64,000 nucleotides of DNA from Paraburkholderia heleia NBRC 101817. GTDB taxonomy: Bacteria; Pseudomonadota; Gammaproteobacteria; Burkholderiales; Burkholderiaceae. The DNA lies in NCBI RefSeq assembly GCF_000739775.1, contig NZ_BBJH01000031.1:1-64000 (forward strand). Direction: 5' to 3'. Of the stretch, positions 15,021 to 23,861 are shown piece after piece; within the stretch, counting starts at the first letter, position 1; the number at the start of each line of letters is the position of its first letter. The translations under genes were made by a program, and so were the position numbers. The notes below the pieces were generated by a model. The model did no database searches. It was not told where the DNA came from and saw only the letters and a program-made list of their open reading frames with translations.

Positions 15021-16589
15021 ATGGCGTTGACGATTGCGGTCCCCCGCGAGACACACGAAGGCGAACGACGCGTCGCGGCGACGCCGGAAAGCGTGGCACA
15101 ACTAATCAAACTGGGCTATGTCGTCGAAATCGAAACGACGGCAGGCGTCAGGGCTTCTTACCCGGACGACGCCTACCGTGCGGCGGGCGCGCGCGTCGTA
15201 GACGACGCCCATGCGCTCTTGAGCGGCGCCGATATCGTCATCAAGGTGCGTGCGCCTTCGAGCGAAGAAGTACAGCGCCTGAAGCCTGGCGCCACGCTTA
15301 TCGGCTTTATCTGGCCGGCACAAAACGCCACGCTGCTCGAACAACTGACGGCGCGCGAGGCAACGGTGCTCGCGATGGACTGCGTGCCGCGCATTTCGCG
15401 CGCGCAGAAGCTCGACGCGTTGAGTTCGATGGCGAACATGGCCGGCTATCGCGCGGTCGTCGAAGCGGCCCAGCATTTTGGCCGCGTTTTCACGGGGCAG
15501 ATCACGGCGGCCGGCAAGATGCCGCCCGCCAAGGTGCTCGTGATCGGCGCGGGTGTGGCCGGGCTCGCGGCGATCGGCGCCGCGCGCGGTCTCGGCGCCA
15601 TCGTGCGGGCGTTCGATACGCGCCCCGAAGTCGGCCAGCAGGTCGAAAGCATGGGCGCGGAGTTCCTGAGCATCGATATCGAGGAGGAGGGCGGCGGCAC
15701 GGGCGGGTACGCCAAACAAATGAGCGCGAAGTTCATCGAAGCGGAGATGGCGCTTTTCGAGGCCCAGGCGCGCGATGTCGACATCATCATCACGACGGCG
15801 CTGATTCCAGGCAAGCCGGCGCCGCGCCTCATCGACGCGAAGACGGTGGCATGCATGCGCGCGGGCAGCGTGATCGTCGACATGGCGGCCGAGCAGGGTG
15901 GCAACTGCGAACTCACTCGCCCGGGTGAAGTCGTGAATGCGGACGGTGTGACCGTGATCGGTTACACGGATTTGCCAAGCCGCATGGCGAACCAGTCGAG
16001 CCAGCTCTACGCGACCAACATCCGCCATTTGCTGACCGATCTCACACCCGCAAAAGACGGTGAACTCTCGCTCGACATGGAGGACGTCGTGCAGCGCGGC
16101 ACCACCGTCATGCAGCGTGGCCAGGTGTGCTGGCCGCCGCCGCCGGTGCAGGTTTCGACGACGCCGCAGGCGGCCACCGAGCCGAAGCCCGTTGCCGTCG
16201 CGAGCGGCAACGCGAAAGAAGCCAGCGCACAGGCCGCGCGCCGCAACGGCATCGGGTCGCTCGCGGTGCTGGTCGTTGCCGCGTTGCTGCTGCTCGCGCT
16301 CGGCGCGGTCGCGCCGAGCGCGTTCGTTGCGCACTTCACCGTGTTCGTGCTGGCCGTATTCGTCGGCTATCAGGTGGTCTGGAACGTCACGCCCTCGTTG
16401 CATACGCCGCTCATGAGCGTGACGAATGCGATCAGCGGGATCATCGTGATCGGCGCGTTGCTGCATCCGGGCAACGCCGGCACGATCGTGACCGTGCTGG
16501 CGGGCGTTGCGCTCGTCGTCGCGACCATCAACATCGCGGGCGGCTTTCTCGTCACCCAGCGCATGCTGAAGATGTTCCAACGGACCTGA
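15021..16589 (+). CDS. pntA: NAD(P) transhydrogenase subunit alpha (fused alpha1/alpha2 form)
   Basis: A 522-residue subunit of the proton-translocating transhydrogenase, which makes NADPH from NADH using the proton gradient. The NAD-binding domain I (about residues 1-380) shows IAVPRETHEGERRVA, the RAFDTRPEV loop, the dinucleotide site VIGAGVAGLAAIG, and DMAAEQGGNCE. A Pro/Ala linker (about 375-410) leads to four membrane helices (about 415-510). The domains correspond to a fusion of PntAA and PntAB, as in E. coli PntA. ATG 15021 follows GGAGG; pntB starts 10 bases after the stop. Placement inside an oxalate cluster is notable because oxalate use yields NADH through formate but needs NADPH for biosynthesis. 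Confidence 0.95.
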   Translation: MALTIAVPRETHEGERRVAATPESVAQLIKLGYVVEIETTAGVRASYPDDAYRAAGARVVDDAHALLSGADIVIKVRAPSSEEVQRLKPGATLIGFIWPAQNATLLEQLTAREATVLAMDCVPRISRAQKLDALSSMANMAGYRAVVEAAQHFGRVFTGQITAAGKMPPAKVLVIGAGVAGLAAIGAARGLGAIVRAFDTRPEVGQQVESMGAEFLSIDIEEEGGGTGGYAKQMSAKFIEAEMALFEAQARDVDIIITTALIPGKPAPRLIDAKTVACMRAGSVIVDMAAEQGGNCELTRPGEVVNADGVTVIGYTDLPSRMANQSSQLYATNIRHLLTDLTPAKDGELSLDMEDVVQRGTTVMQRGQVCWPPPPVQVSTTPQAATEPKPVAVASGNAKEASAQAARRNGIGSLAVLVVAALLLLALGAVAPSAFVAHFTVFVLAVFVGYQVVWNVTPSLHTPLMSVTNAISGIIVIGALLHPGNAGTIVTVLAGVALVVATINIAGGFLVTQRMLKMFQRT

Positions 16590-16598
16590 GGAGACGTC

Positions 16599-17993
16599 AT
16601 GCTCAACGGAATCGGCAACATGGCGTGGCTTGGCGCGGCGACGCTCTTCATCCTCAGCCTGCGCGGGCTGAGTCATCCTGCCAGCGCCCGGCGCGGCAAT
16701 CTCTATGGCGTGACGGGCATGGTGATCGCCGTGCTCGCCACGCTGCTCGTCACGGGCGGCGCGGGCCTGCAAGTCGCGCTCATCGCCGCGCTGGTGGGCG
16801 GCGGGCTCGGCGCGGTACTCGCGCGCCGCGTGGAGATGACGCAGATGCCGCAGCTCGTCGCGGTGCTGCACAGCTTCGTCGGCCTGGCGGCCACGCTGAT
16901 CGCCTTTGCGAACTTTCTCTCGCCCAGGGCCGCGATGAGCGGCGTAGAGCGCGCGATTCACGACACCGAGATTTATGTCGGCGCCTTCATCGGCACGGTC
17001 ACGTTCAGCGGTTCGATTGTGGCGTTCCTGAAGCTGCAGGGCACGGTGAGCGGCAAGCCGCTCGTGCTGCCCGCGCGGCATCTGCTCAACGCGGTCGTGC
17101 TGGGCGCGTGCATCGCGCTCGGCTATCGCTTCGTCAGTGCTCCTGGCGCCGGCGACGCACTCTACGCGCTGATCGTGATGTGCGTGCTGGCGGCGGCGCT
17201 CGGGGTGCACCTCGTGATGGCGATCGGCGGCGCGGACATGCCCGTGGTGGTTTCGATGCTCAACAGCTATTCGGGCTGGGCGGCAGCGGCAACGGGCTTC
17301 ATGCTCGACAACGATCTGCTCGTCACGACGGGGGCGCTGGTTGGATCGAGCGGCGCGATTCTCAGCTACATCATGTGCCGCGCGATGAATCGCAGTTTCG
17401 TTTCGGTGATCCTCGGCGGCTTCGGCGCGGTGAGCGCCACGGCAAGCGAAGCCCCGCAAGGCGAAGTCGTGGCGACCAGCGTGGACGAAGTCGGGTCGCT
17501 GTTGCGCGACGCGCAGGAGGTTGTGATCGTGCCGGGCTATGGCATGGCCGTCGCGCAGGCGCAAGGCACCATCAGCGAGATTACGCGGCGGCTGCGCGCG
17601 TTGGGCATTCGTGTGCGTTTCGGCATTCACCCCGTTGCGGGGCGCTTGCCGGGCCACATGAACGTGCTGCTCGCGGAAGCGAAGGTGCCTTACGATATCG
17701 TGCTCGAAATGGACGAAATCAACGAGGACTTCACGAGCACCGACGTCGTGCTCGTGATCGGCGCGAACGATATCGTCAATCCGGGCGCGCAGGAGGACGC
17801 GGGCAGCCCGATCGCCGGCATGCCGGTGCTGGAGGTGTGGAAGGCGCGCACCGTGGTCGTCTCCAAACGCAGCATGGCGACGGGTTATGCCGGCGTGGAC
17901 AATCCGCTCTTCTATAAGGACAACACACGAATGCTGTTTGGCGATGCGAAGGGCAGCGTCGATGCGCTGCTGCGGCAACTCGAAGCGGCTTGA
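16599..17993 (+). CDS. pntB: NAD(P) transhydrogenase subunit beta
   Basis: A 464-residue partner of PntA. The first about 260 residues form the membrane domain (roughly nine helices) with PQLVAVLHSFVGLAATLIA, including the conserved HSFVG. The C-terminal NADP(H)-binding domain III includes VIVPGYGMAVAQAQ (dinucleotide loop), RFGIHPVAGRLPGHMNVLLAEA given here as two parts (RFGIHPVAGR, then PGHMNVLLAEA), and the KRSMATGYAGVDNPLF loop. ATG 16599 has AGGAG at 16588-16592. The length matches E. coli PntB (462). Together with PntA it forms a functional inner-membrane transhydrogenase. Confidence 0.95.
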   Translation: MLNGIGNMAWLGAATLFILSLRGLSHPASARRGNLYGVTGMVIAVLATLLVTGGAGLQVALIAALVGGGLGAVLARRVEMTQMPQLVAVLHSFVGLAATLIAFANFLSPRAAMSGVERAIHDTEIYVGAFIGTVTFSGSIVAFLKLQGTVSGKPLVLPARHLLNAVVLGACIALGYRFVSAPGAGDALYALIVMCVLAAALGVHLVMAIGGADMPVVVSMLNSYSGWAAAATGFMLDNDLLVTTGALVGSSGAILSYIMCRAMNRSFVSVILGGFGAVSATASEAPQGEVVATSVDEVGSLLRDAQEVVIVPGYGMAVAQAQGTISEITRRLRALGIRVRFGIHPVAGRLPGHMNVLLAEAKVPYDIVLEMDEINEDFTSTDVVLVIGANDIVNPGAQEDAGSPIAGMPVLEVWKARTVVVSKRSMATGYAGVDNPLFYKDNTRMLFGDAKGSVDALLRQLEAA

Positions 17994-18122
17994 CATTTGC
18001 AGCATGGCGCAGCGGACTTGCGTCCGCCGCGCTGGTTATAACGCGGGAAATGGCGCACGCATCGGCGTCGAGGCGATGTGAAACCAGCCCGCGCGATTTG
18101 ACAACGGACGGAGACAGACAAC

Positions 18123-19448
18123 GTGGCAAATACCGATCGCATCGATGGCGGCTACACGGCCCGGCGGCACAACCGCTGGGTGCAGCTCGTCGCCGGCATT
18201 CTCTGCATGGGACTCGTGGCGAACCTGCAATATGCGTGGACGCTTTTCGTCGTGCCGATGGACGCACGGCATCACTGGGGGCAGGCGGCGATCCAGCTCG
18301 CCTTTTCCCTTTTCATCGTGACGGAAACCTGGCTCGTGCCCGTTGAGGGCTGGCTGGTCGACCGTTTCGGCCCGCGCCCCGTGGTCATGGGCGGAGCGTG
18401 CTGCGTGGCGCTAGGCTGGGTGCTCGACGCATGGGCGCCCGCGCTGCCGGTGCTCTACGTCGCGGCAGTGATCTCGGGCATCGGCGCGGGCTGCGTGTAC
18501 GGCACGTGCGTCGGCACCGCGCTCAAATGGTTTCCCGACCGGCGCGGTCTCGCCGCCGGCATGACCGCGGCAGGCTTTGGCGCAGGCGCGGCGCTCACGG
18601 TCATTCCGATCTCGAACATGATCCAGCGGTCCGGCTATGAGCGCGCATTCGTGTTCTTCGGACTCCTTCAGGGTGCCTGCATCATGGCGCTCGCGCTGGT
18701 GATGGTTCGGCCGAAGCCTCCCGCACACGCGGCGGGCATGAAGCGTATCGTGGCGACGAAGACCGACTATACGACGAAGCAAATGGTTCGCGCACCCGTA
18801 TTCTGGGTGATGTACGCGATGTTCGTCTGCGTGGCGGCGGGCGGCATCATCGCAACGGCGCAGATCGGCCCGATCGCGAAGAGCTACGGTTTCGCGTCGA
18901 TGCCGGTCACCCTGGTCGCGGCGACGCTGCCGCTGCTCACCATGACGCTCTCGATCAACAATCTCTGCAACGGCTTCACGCGGCCGTTGTGCGGGTTGAT
19001 TTCGGATCGCATCGGCCGCGAAAATACGATGTTCATCACGTTTCTCGGCGAGGGGCTCGCGCTGCTGGGTTTGCGCGCGTTTGGCCACGACCCGTATCTC
19101 TTCATACTGTTCTCAGGGCTCGTGTTCCTGTTCTACGGCGATATTTTTTCGAATTTTCCGGCGACCTGCGCCGATACATTCGGGGCGAAATACGCGGCCG
19201 GCAATGCCGGCACGCTCTACACCGCGAAGGGCACCGCGGCAATGCTCGTGCCTGTCGCTACGCTGCTGGCGATTCACGGCGGCTGGAACATGGTGTTCGA
19301 CATGGTTGCCTGCGTGGCAATGATGGCTGGCGTGAGCGCCAAGGTGATCTTGCAGCCGATGCGCCGACGCTGGATCTTTCAGTCGGGTGAGCAGGCGAGG
19401 ATTGCCGATTCGGCGTTCGTTCCTTCGCCGCTAGGGTCGCATGAGTGA
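18123..19448 (+). CDS. oxlT: Oxalate/formate antiporter-like MFS transporter
   Basis: A 441-residue, 12-helix major facilitator of the oxalate:formate antiporter family. It starts at GTG 18123 with GGAG about 10 bases upstream. Family features are LQYAWTLFVVPMD in helix 1, VEGWLVDRFGPR in loop 2-3, YGTCVGTALKWFPDRRGLAAG, and a second DRIGREN loop. Arg287 (in NGFTRPLCG) and Lys369 (in LYTAKGTAAM) sit 82 residues apart. The substrate-binding Arg272 and Lys355 of Oxalobacter OxlT are 83 apart in the same helices, so I infer they are the equivalents. It would exchange external oxalate for formate made by Frc/Oxc. It is the last gene of the block, followed by a strong terminator. Confidence 0.85.
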   Translation: MANTDRIDGGYTARRHNRWVQLVAGILCMGLVANLQYAWTLFVVPMDARHHWGQAAIQLAFSLFIVTETWLVPVEGWLVDRFGPRPVVMGGACCVALGWVLDAWAPALPVLYVAAVISGIGAGCVYGTCVGTALKWFPDRRGLAAGMTAAGFGAGAALTVIPISNMIQRSGYERAFVFFGLLQGACIMALALVMVRPKPPAHAAGMKRIVATKTDYTTKQMVRAPVFWVMYAMFVCVAAGGIIATAQIGPIAKSYGFASMPVTLVAATLPLLTMTLSINNLCNGFTRPLCGLISDRIGRENTMFITFLGEGLALLGLRAFGHDPYLFILFSGLVFLFYGDIFSNFPATCADTFGAKYAAGNAGTLYTAKGTAAMLVPVATLLAIHGGWNMVFDMVACVAMMAGVSAKVILQPMRRRWIFQSGEQARIADSAFVPSPLGSHE

Positions 19449-19476
19449 GCGCGTTTAACGCAAAACACGCAAAACA

Positions 19477-19504
19477 AAAAAGCCCGCAAAGTTGCGGGCT
19501 TTTT
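19477..19504 (+). terminator. Bidirectional terminator between oxlT and tRNA-Leu
   Basis: Arms AAAAAGCCCGCAA (19477-19489) and TTGCGGGCTTTTT (19492-19504) with T-tracts on both strands. It ends the oxalate block on the plus strand and the tRNA-Leu transcript on the minus strand. Confidence 0.85.
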
Positions 19505-19543
19505 CGATGAATCCTGGGTACTGCCAGTTCTGCTTGAGAGACG

Positions 19544-19630
19544 TGGTGCCCAGGAGAGGACTCGAACCTCCACAGTGTTGCCACCGCCAGGACCTGAACC
19601 TGGTGCGTCTACCAATTCCGCCACCTGGGC
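19544..19630 (-). tRNA. tRNA-Leu (anticodon CAG)
   Basis: On the minus strand the sequence starts GCCCAGGTGGCGG, has anticodon arm CCAGG-TTCAGGT-CCTGG with anticodon CAG (reads CUG), a long variable arm as in class II tRNAs, a GGTTCGAGTCC T-arm, and a 7-bp acceptor stem. The 3' CCA is encoded (TGG at 19544-19546 on the plus strand). A nearly identical copy lies 280 bp away at 19824-19910. Confidence 0.96.
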
Positions 19631-19791
19631 ACATCTTCAAGCTAGAAAGAAATTATGGCGCGATTTCGTGTGTCTGTCAATCGATCTTTTTACGAAAAAC
19701 GTCATACCGGGAACGCCGCTGCTGTGTTTTGCGCAATGGCGGGGTAGTTGTACTCGCCGCTATCGCTCGAAATGGAATTGGCCCGAAATGA

Positions 19792-19818
19792 AAAAGGCCG
19801 GCGTGGAGCCGGCCTTTT
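19792..19818 (-). terminator. Terminator after the upstream tRNA-Leu copy
   Basis: Arms AAAAGGCCGGC (19792-19802) and GCCGGCCTTTT (19808-19818) with loop GTGGA. On the minus strand it follows the tRNA-Leu at 19824-19910 after 5 bp, so the two tRNA copies appear to be separate transcription units. Confidence 0.8.
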
Positions 19819-19823
19819 GAATC

Positions 19824-19910
19824 TGGTGCCCAAGAGAGGACTCGAACCTCCACAGTGTTGCCACCGCCAGGACCTGAACCTGGTGCGTCTACCAATTCCG
19901 CCACCTGGGC
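19824..19910 (-). tRNA. tRNA-Leu (anticodon CAG), second copy
   Basis: Identical to the copy at 19544-19630 except for one base in the 3' acceptor strand (gcccaag instead of gcccagg on the plus strand), which turns one G-C pair into a G-U wobble. Anticodon CAG, long variable arm and encoded CCA (TGG at 19824-19826) are all present. Confidence 0.95.
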
Positions 19911-20305
19911 AAGGTGTCGTTTGCTGTTCAACGTGTTGTGCAGCAAAGACCAAAATTATAGCGGGTGCAGGACGCCTGTCAAGCGTTTTGTGCGAGGCGC
20001 CGAAACGCGGCGGCCGAAGCGTTGCCGAGCGTGTCGGGTGGCCGTCTCATGGCGCCGCGAGGCCGTTCCCACGGCTCGTAGGGTGCGATGCGGGTGTTAG
20101 AATGCCTCGCAGAAGTTCCGCCGGCACAAGTACGGGATTCAGGTGCTGCGTGCAGCGTGGCGCACGCAGTGCGAGCGGTCAGGCAGTCCACGTACGGGCC
20201 GACAGATTGCAGCACTCGAAGACCGGGGCGCCGCCCGTATGGACTGCAAGTTCGGGCCGCGCACAATCCGACGTCCACGCAACGAGAACAACCATCGACA
20301 AGCCC
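19911..20305. other. Upstream region of rnr (395 bp)
   Basis: No gene is supported here. TAGAAT at 20098-20103 is a possible -10 for rnr, but the matching -35 is weak. The minus-strand promoter of the tRNA-Leu copy ending at 19910 should also lie at the left edge. Confidence 0.4.
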
Positions 20306-22768
20306 TTGAGCAAATATCCGTATCCGATTCCCAGCCGCGAAGAGATTCTCGGCGTGCTGCGGACCAGCGACTCGCCCTGCACCGCGAACGATATCGCCGA
20401 GGCGCTCGCCATCAAGCGCCAGGAGCGTGAAGGGTTCTTCAGGCGGCTCGCCGCCATGGAACGCGACGGGCAGATCCGGCTCGACGCGCGCGGCCACTAC
20501 CAGCTCGCCCATCCTTCGAATTTCGTCGCGGGCCGCGTGCAGGGGCATCGCGACGGCTACGGCTTCCTCGTGCGCGACGACGGCCAGGACGACCTGTTCC
20601 TGCCGCAAGGCGAAATGCAGAAGGTCATGCACAACGACCGCGTGCTCGCGCGCATCGTCGGCTATGACCGGCGCGGGCGGCCGGAAGGGCATATCGTCGA
20701 AGTCACCGACCGTGCGAACCGCAGTGTCATCGGGCGCCTGCTCAACGAGAACGGCGCGCTGATCGTCGCGCCGGAAGACAAGCGCATCGGCCACGATATC
20801 CTCGTCACGCAGAATCCCAAGAAGGCCAAGGTCGGCCAGGTCGTGGTCGTCGAACTCACCGACTTCCCCAGCCGCCATTCGCAGCCGCTCGGCCGGGTGA
20901 TGGAAGTGCTCGGCGACATCGACGATCCGGGCATGGAGATCGAGATCGCCGTGCGTAAGTACGGCGTGCCGCACGAGTTCAGCAAGCCCGCGCTCGACGA
21001 AGCCGCGAAGCTGCCCGACGCCGTGCGCCCGACCGACATTCGTTATCGCGTGGACTTGCGCGACGTGCCGCTCGTCACCATCGACGGCGAAGATGCGCGC
21101 GACTTCGACGACGCCGTGTATTGCGAGCCGATGCAGGTCGGCCGTGGCGAGGGTTTTCGCCTGATCGTCGCCATCGCCGACGTCTCGCATTACGTGCTGC
21201 CGGGCAGCGGACTCGATGTGGACGCGATCGAGCGCAGCACGTCGGTGTACTTCCCGCGCCGCGTGATTCCGATGCTGCCCGAGAAGCTCTCGAACGGGCT
21301 CTGTTCGCTCAATCCGCACGTCGACCGCTGTGTGCTCGTGTGCGACATGGTGATCACCGCACGCGGCGAGATCAAGGCGTATCAGTTCTATCCGGGCGTC
21401 ATGCATTCGGCCGCGCGCCTCACGTATACCGAAGTCGCGGCGGTGCTGACCAACACCAAGGGCCCCGAGGCCACGCGCCGCGCGGCGCTGCTGCCGCAAC
21501 TGCAGAATCTGTATGGCGTGTACAAGTCGCTCTTCGCGGCGCGCCAGAAGCGCGGCGCGATCGATTTCGACACGACCGAGACGTATATCGTCTGCAATGC
21601 GCAAGGCAAGATCGAGCAGATCGTGCCGCGCCAGCGCAACGACGCGCACAAGCTGATCGAAGAGTGCATGCTCGCGGCCAACGTGTGCGCGGCCGACTTC
21701 ATGAAGCGCCACAAGCACCCGGGCCTGTACCGCGTACATGCGGGGCCGACCGCCGAAAAGCTCGAAAACCTGCGCACCTTCCTGCGCGGCATGGGCCTTA
21801 CGCTCGGCGGCGGCGACACGCCGCACGCGAGCGATTACGCCGCGCTGATGGCGCACATCCGCGACCGGCCCGACGCGCAGATGCTGCAGACCATGCTGCT
21901 GCGCTCGATGCAGCAGGCGGTGTACAGCCCGGACAATATCGGCCACTTCGGTCTTGCCTACGAGGCTTACGCGCACTTCACGAGCCCGATTCGCCGCTAT
22001 CCCGACCTGCTCACGCACCGCGCGATCTACGCGATCCTGCAGGGCAAGAAGTACCAGCCGCAGGCGCCCGAGGGCGTCGAGCTCAATACCGCGCTCTCCC
22101 CGCGCGCCCGCGCGCTGCAGGCCGAGGACGAGGAAAAGCGCGGCAAGCGCGCCCGGGGCGCCAACACGGCGATCTGGGAGGAACTGGGCCTGCACTGCTC
22201 GGCGAACGAGCGCCGCGCCGACGAAGCCTCGCGCGATGTCGAGGCCTGGCTCAAGTGCTACTTCATGCGCGACAAGCTCGGCGAAGAGTATGGCGGGATG
22301 GTGAGCGGCGTGACGTCGTTCGGCATTTTCGTGCAGCTCGACGCGCTCTTCATCGAAGGCCTCGTGCACGTGACGGAACTGGGTTCGGATTACTTCCAGT
22401 ACGACGAGATCAAGAACGAGCTGCGCGGCGAGCGCACGGGCATTCGCTATCGCCTGTCGGACCGCGTGCGCGTGCAGGTGAGCCGCGTGGATCTCGACGC
22501 GCGCAAGATCGACTTCCGCCTCGTGCGCGATACGCCCGTGAAGCCGGGCGGCAACCGGCCGATGCCGGTCGACAAGGGCGGCATGGAGGGGGGGCCACGC
22601 GTGCGTGCGCTGCCGGGCGGCGACATGGCGCGCCAGAAGAAGGCAGCGCCGGCGCCGAATGTCGCGGTGAAGGAGGCGCGCGCGGCACGCGGCGCCGCCA
22701 AGACCGCGAAGAAGCGCTCGGCCGTGAAGCCGACGCCCAAGAAGCAGGCGCCGCGCAAGAAGCGCTGA
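20306..22768 (+). CDS. rnr: Ribonuclease R
   Basis: An 820-residue (E. coli: 813) 3'-5' processive exoribonuclease that degrades structured RNA and works with trans-translation. The N-terminal winged-helix domain (about 8-75) is followed by cold-shock OB domains (about 80-230) and the RNB catalytic domain with TIDGEDARDFDDAV, where the Mg-binding Asp cluster is at residues 260-269. An S1 domain (about 660-745) and a Lys/Arg/Ala-rich basic tail complete it. The start is taken as TTG 20306 (SKYPYPIPSREEIL), because this is where family similarity begins and no ATG or GTG lies close in frame; the ribosome-binding site is weak. A strong terminator follows. Confidence 0.93.
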   Translation: MSKYPYPIPSREEILGVLRTSDSPCTANDIAEALAIKRQEREGFFRRLAAMERDGQIRLDARGHYQLAHPSNFVAGRVQGHRDGYGFLVRDDGQDDLFLPQGEMQKVMHNDRVLARIVGYDRRGRPEGHIVEVTDRANRSVIGRLLNENGALIVAPEDKRIGHDILVTQNPKKAKVGQVVVVELTDFPSRHSQPLGRVMEVLGDIDDPGMEIEIAVRKYGVPHEFSKPALDEAAKLPDAVRPTDIRYRVDLRDVPLVTIDGEDARDFDDAVYCEPMQVGRGEGFRLIVAIADVSHYVLPGSGLDVDAIERSTSVYFPRRVIPMLPEKLSNGLCSLNPHVDRCVLVCDMVITARGEIKAYQFYPGVMHSAARLTYTEVAAVLTNTKGPEATRRAALLPQLQNLYGVYKSLFAARQKRGAIDFDTTETYIVCNAQGKIEQIVPRQRNDAHKLIEECMLAANVCAADFMKRHKHPGLYRVHAGPTAEKLENLRTFLRGMGLTLGGGDTPHASDYAALMAHIRDRPDAQMLQTMLLRSMQQAVYSPDNIGHFGLAYEAYAHFTSPIRRYPDLLTHRAIYAILQGKKYQPQAPEGVELNTALSPRARALQAEDEEKRGKRARGANTAIWEELGLHCSANERRADEASRDVEAWLKCYFMRDKLGEEYGGMVSGVTSFGIFVQLDALFIEGLVHVTELGSDYFQYDEIKNELRGERTGIRYRLSDRVRVQVSRVDLDARKIDFRLVRDTPVKPGGNRPMPVDKGGMEGGPRVRALPGGDMARQKKAAPAPNVAVKEARAARGAAKTAKKRSAVKPTPKKQAPRKKR

Positions 22769-22814
22769 GCGCCGTGCATGCGCAGCGCCAACGCGCTGCG
22801 CAGCCGTTGCATAT

Positions 22815-22849
22815 CCGGGCCGCGCCGCCGTGCGCGCGCCCGGTTTTTT
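22815..22849 (+). terminator. Terminator after rnr
   Basis: A GC-rich hairpin whose outer arms are CCGGGC (22815-22820) and GCCCGG (22838-22843), extended inward by imperfect CG pairing, followed by six T (22844-22849). Confidence 0.75.
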
Positions 22850-22987
22850 CACTTGCATGACGCGCCGGGTTTGGCCATATGAAGGCGCGGCTTGCCTACG
22901 CCGGACCGCACGACGCGGCCGGCTGACTATCGTTGCCGGCGGCGCCGTGTCTGCGCTGCAAAACGTTCATCAGGGGTTGTCTCAGTC

Positions 22988-23731
22988 ATGTCACGTCTCA
23001 AGGTTCTTTACGGGTTTCATGCGGTGACCGCACGCTTGCGGCACGACGCGTCCACGGTCGAGGATGTCTACTACGATCCGACGCGCCGCGACCGCCGCAT
23101 GCAGGACTTCCTGCACACCGCGAAGGAAGCCGGCGCGCGCGTGATCGCAGCCGACGAAACGCGCCTCTGGGGTCTCGCGCATACGGAGCGTCACCAGGGC
23201 GTAGTGGCGCGCGTGCACGATCTGCCGCTCGCGCAGAACCTCGCGGAGCTGCTCGACGGCATCCAGGGCTCGCCGCTCTTGCTCGTGCTCGACGGCGTGA
23301 CCGATCCGCACAATCTCGGCGCGTGCCTGCGCGTGGCCGACGCGGCCGGCGCGCACGCGGTGATCGCTCCGCGCGACCGTGCCGTGGGTTTGAACGCCAC
23401 GGCCGCGAAGGTGGCGAGCGGCGCGGCGGATACCGTGCCCTACATCACCGTGACGAATCTCGCGCGTGCGCTGCGCGAGCTCAAGGACGCGGGCATCTGG
23501 GTAGTCGGCACCGCCGGCGACGCGAGCGCGAGCCTCTACGAGACGAAGCTCGACGGTCCGGTCGCGCTCGTGCTGGGCGCCGAAGGCGAGGGCATGCGCC
23601 GCCTCACGCGCGAAACCTGCGACGAAGTCATGCAGATTCCGATGGCAGGCACGGTCGAAAGCCTGAACGTCTCGGTGGCTTCGGGCGTGTGCCTGTTCGA
23701 AGCGGTGCGCCAACGCTCGGCGGCGCGCTGA
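22988..23731 (+). CDS. rlmB: 23S rRNA (guanosine-2'-O)-methyltransferase RlmB (TrmH/SpoU family)
   Basis: A 247-residue protein. The N-terminal SpoU substrate-binding domain (about 5-80) is followed by the knotted SPOUT methyltransferase domain (about 95-245) with motif 1 LLVLDGVTDPHNLGACLRVA (Asn and Arg catalytic positions), motif 2 LVLGAEGEGMRRL and motif 3 IPMAGTVESLNVSVA. It methylates the ribose of G2251 (E. coli numbering) in 23S rRNA. ATG 22988 is chosen because SRLKVLYGFHAV is the usual family N-terminus. The rnr-rlmB order resembles that of E. coli, although here a terminator separates them. Confidence 0.95.
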   Translation: MSRLKVLYGFHAVTARLRHDASTVEDVYYDPTRRDRRMQDFLHTAKEAGARVIAADETRLWGLAHTERHQGVVARVHDLPLAQNLAELLDGIQGSPLLLVLDGVTDPHNLGACLRVADAAGAHAVIAPRDRAVGLNATAAKVASGAADTVPYITVTNLARALRELKDAGIWVVGTAGDASASLYETKLDGPVALVLGAEGEGMRRLTRETCDEVMQIPMAGTVESLNVSVASGVCLFEAVRQRSAAR

Positions 23732-23782
23732 TCGCCCAGCCGCCCATCGATCAACAATCAATCGCCTGTCGCGCGATCCTGC

Positions 23783-23811
23783 GAGATGCGGGCAGCCCGT
23801 GCCCGCATCTC
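23783..23811. terminator. Strong hairpin between rlmB and rpiA
   Basis: Perfect 12-bp arms GAGATGCGGGCA (23783-23794) and TGCCCGCATCTC (23800-23811) with loop GCCCG. No T-tract follows, so it may be an attenuator or RNA-stabilising structure rather than a simple terminator. Confidence 0.5.
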
Positions 23812-23861
23812 CGGTAAACTATGCGGATTCCGCGTTTTTCTCCTCCTCGGGCTGTACTCCC

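Noticed and set aside
15102..18005. A 967-codon open frame on the minus strand opposite pntA-pntB
   Set aside because: It is the mirror of two well-identified genes in GC-rich sequence; its translation is rich in Arg, His, Ala and Asp with no recognisable domain.
19979..22858. A 959-codon open frame on the minus strand opposite rnr
   Set aside because: It is antisense to RNase R with biased Arg/Ala/His/Val composition; GC3-rich genomes produce such frames by chance.
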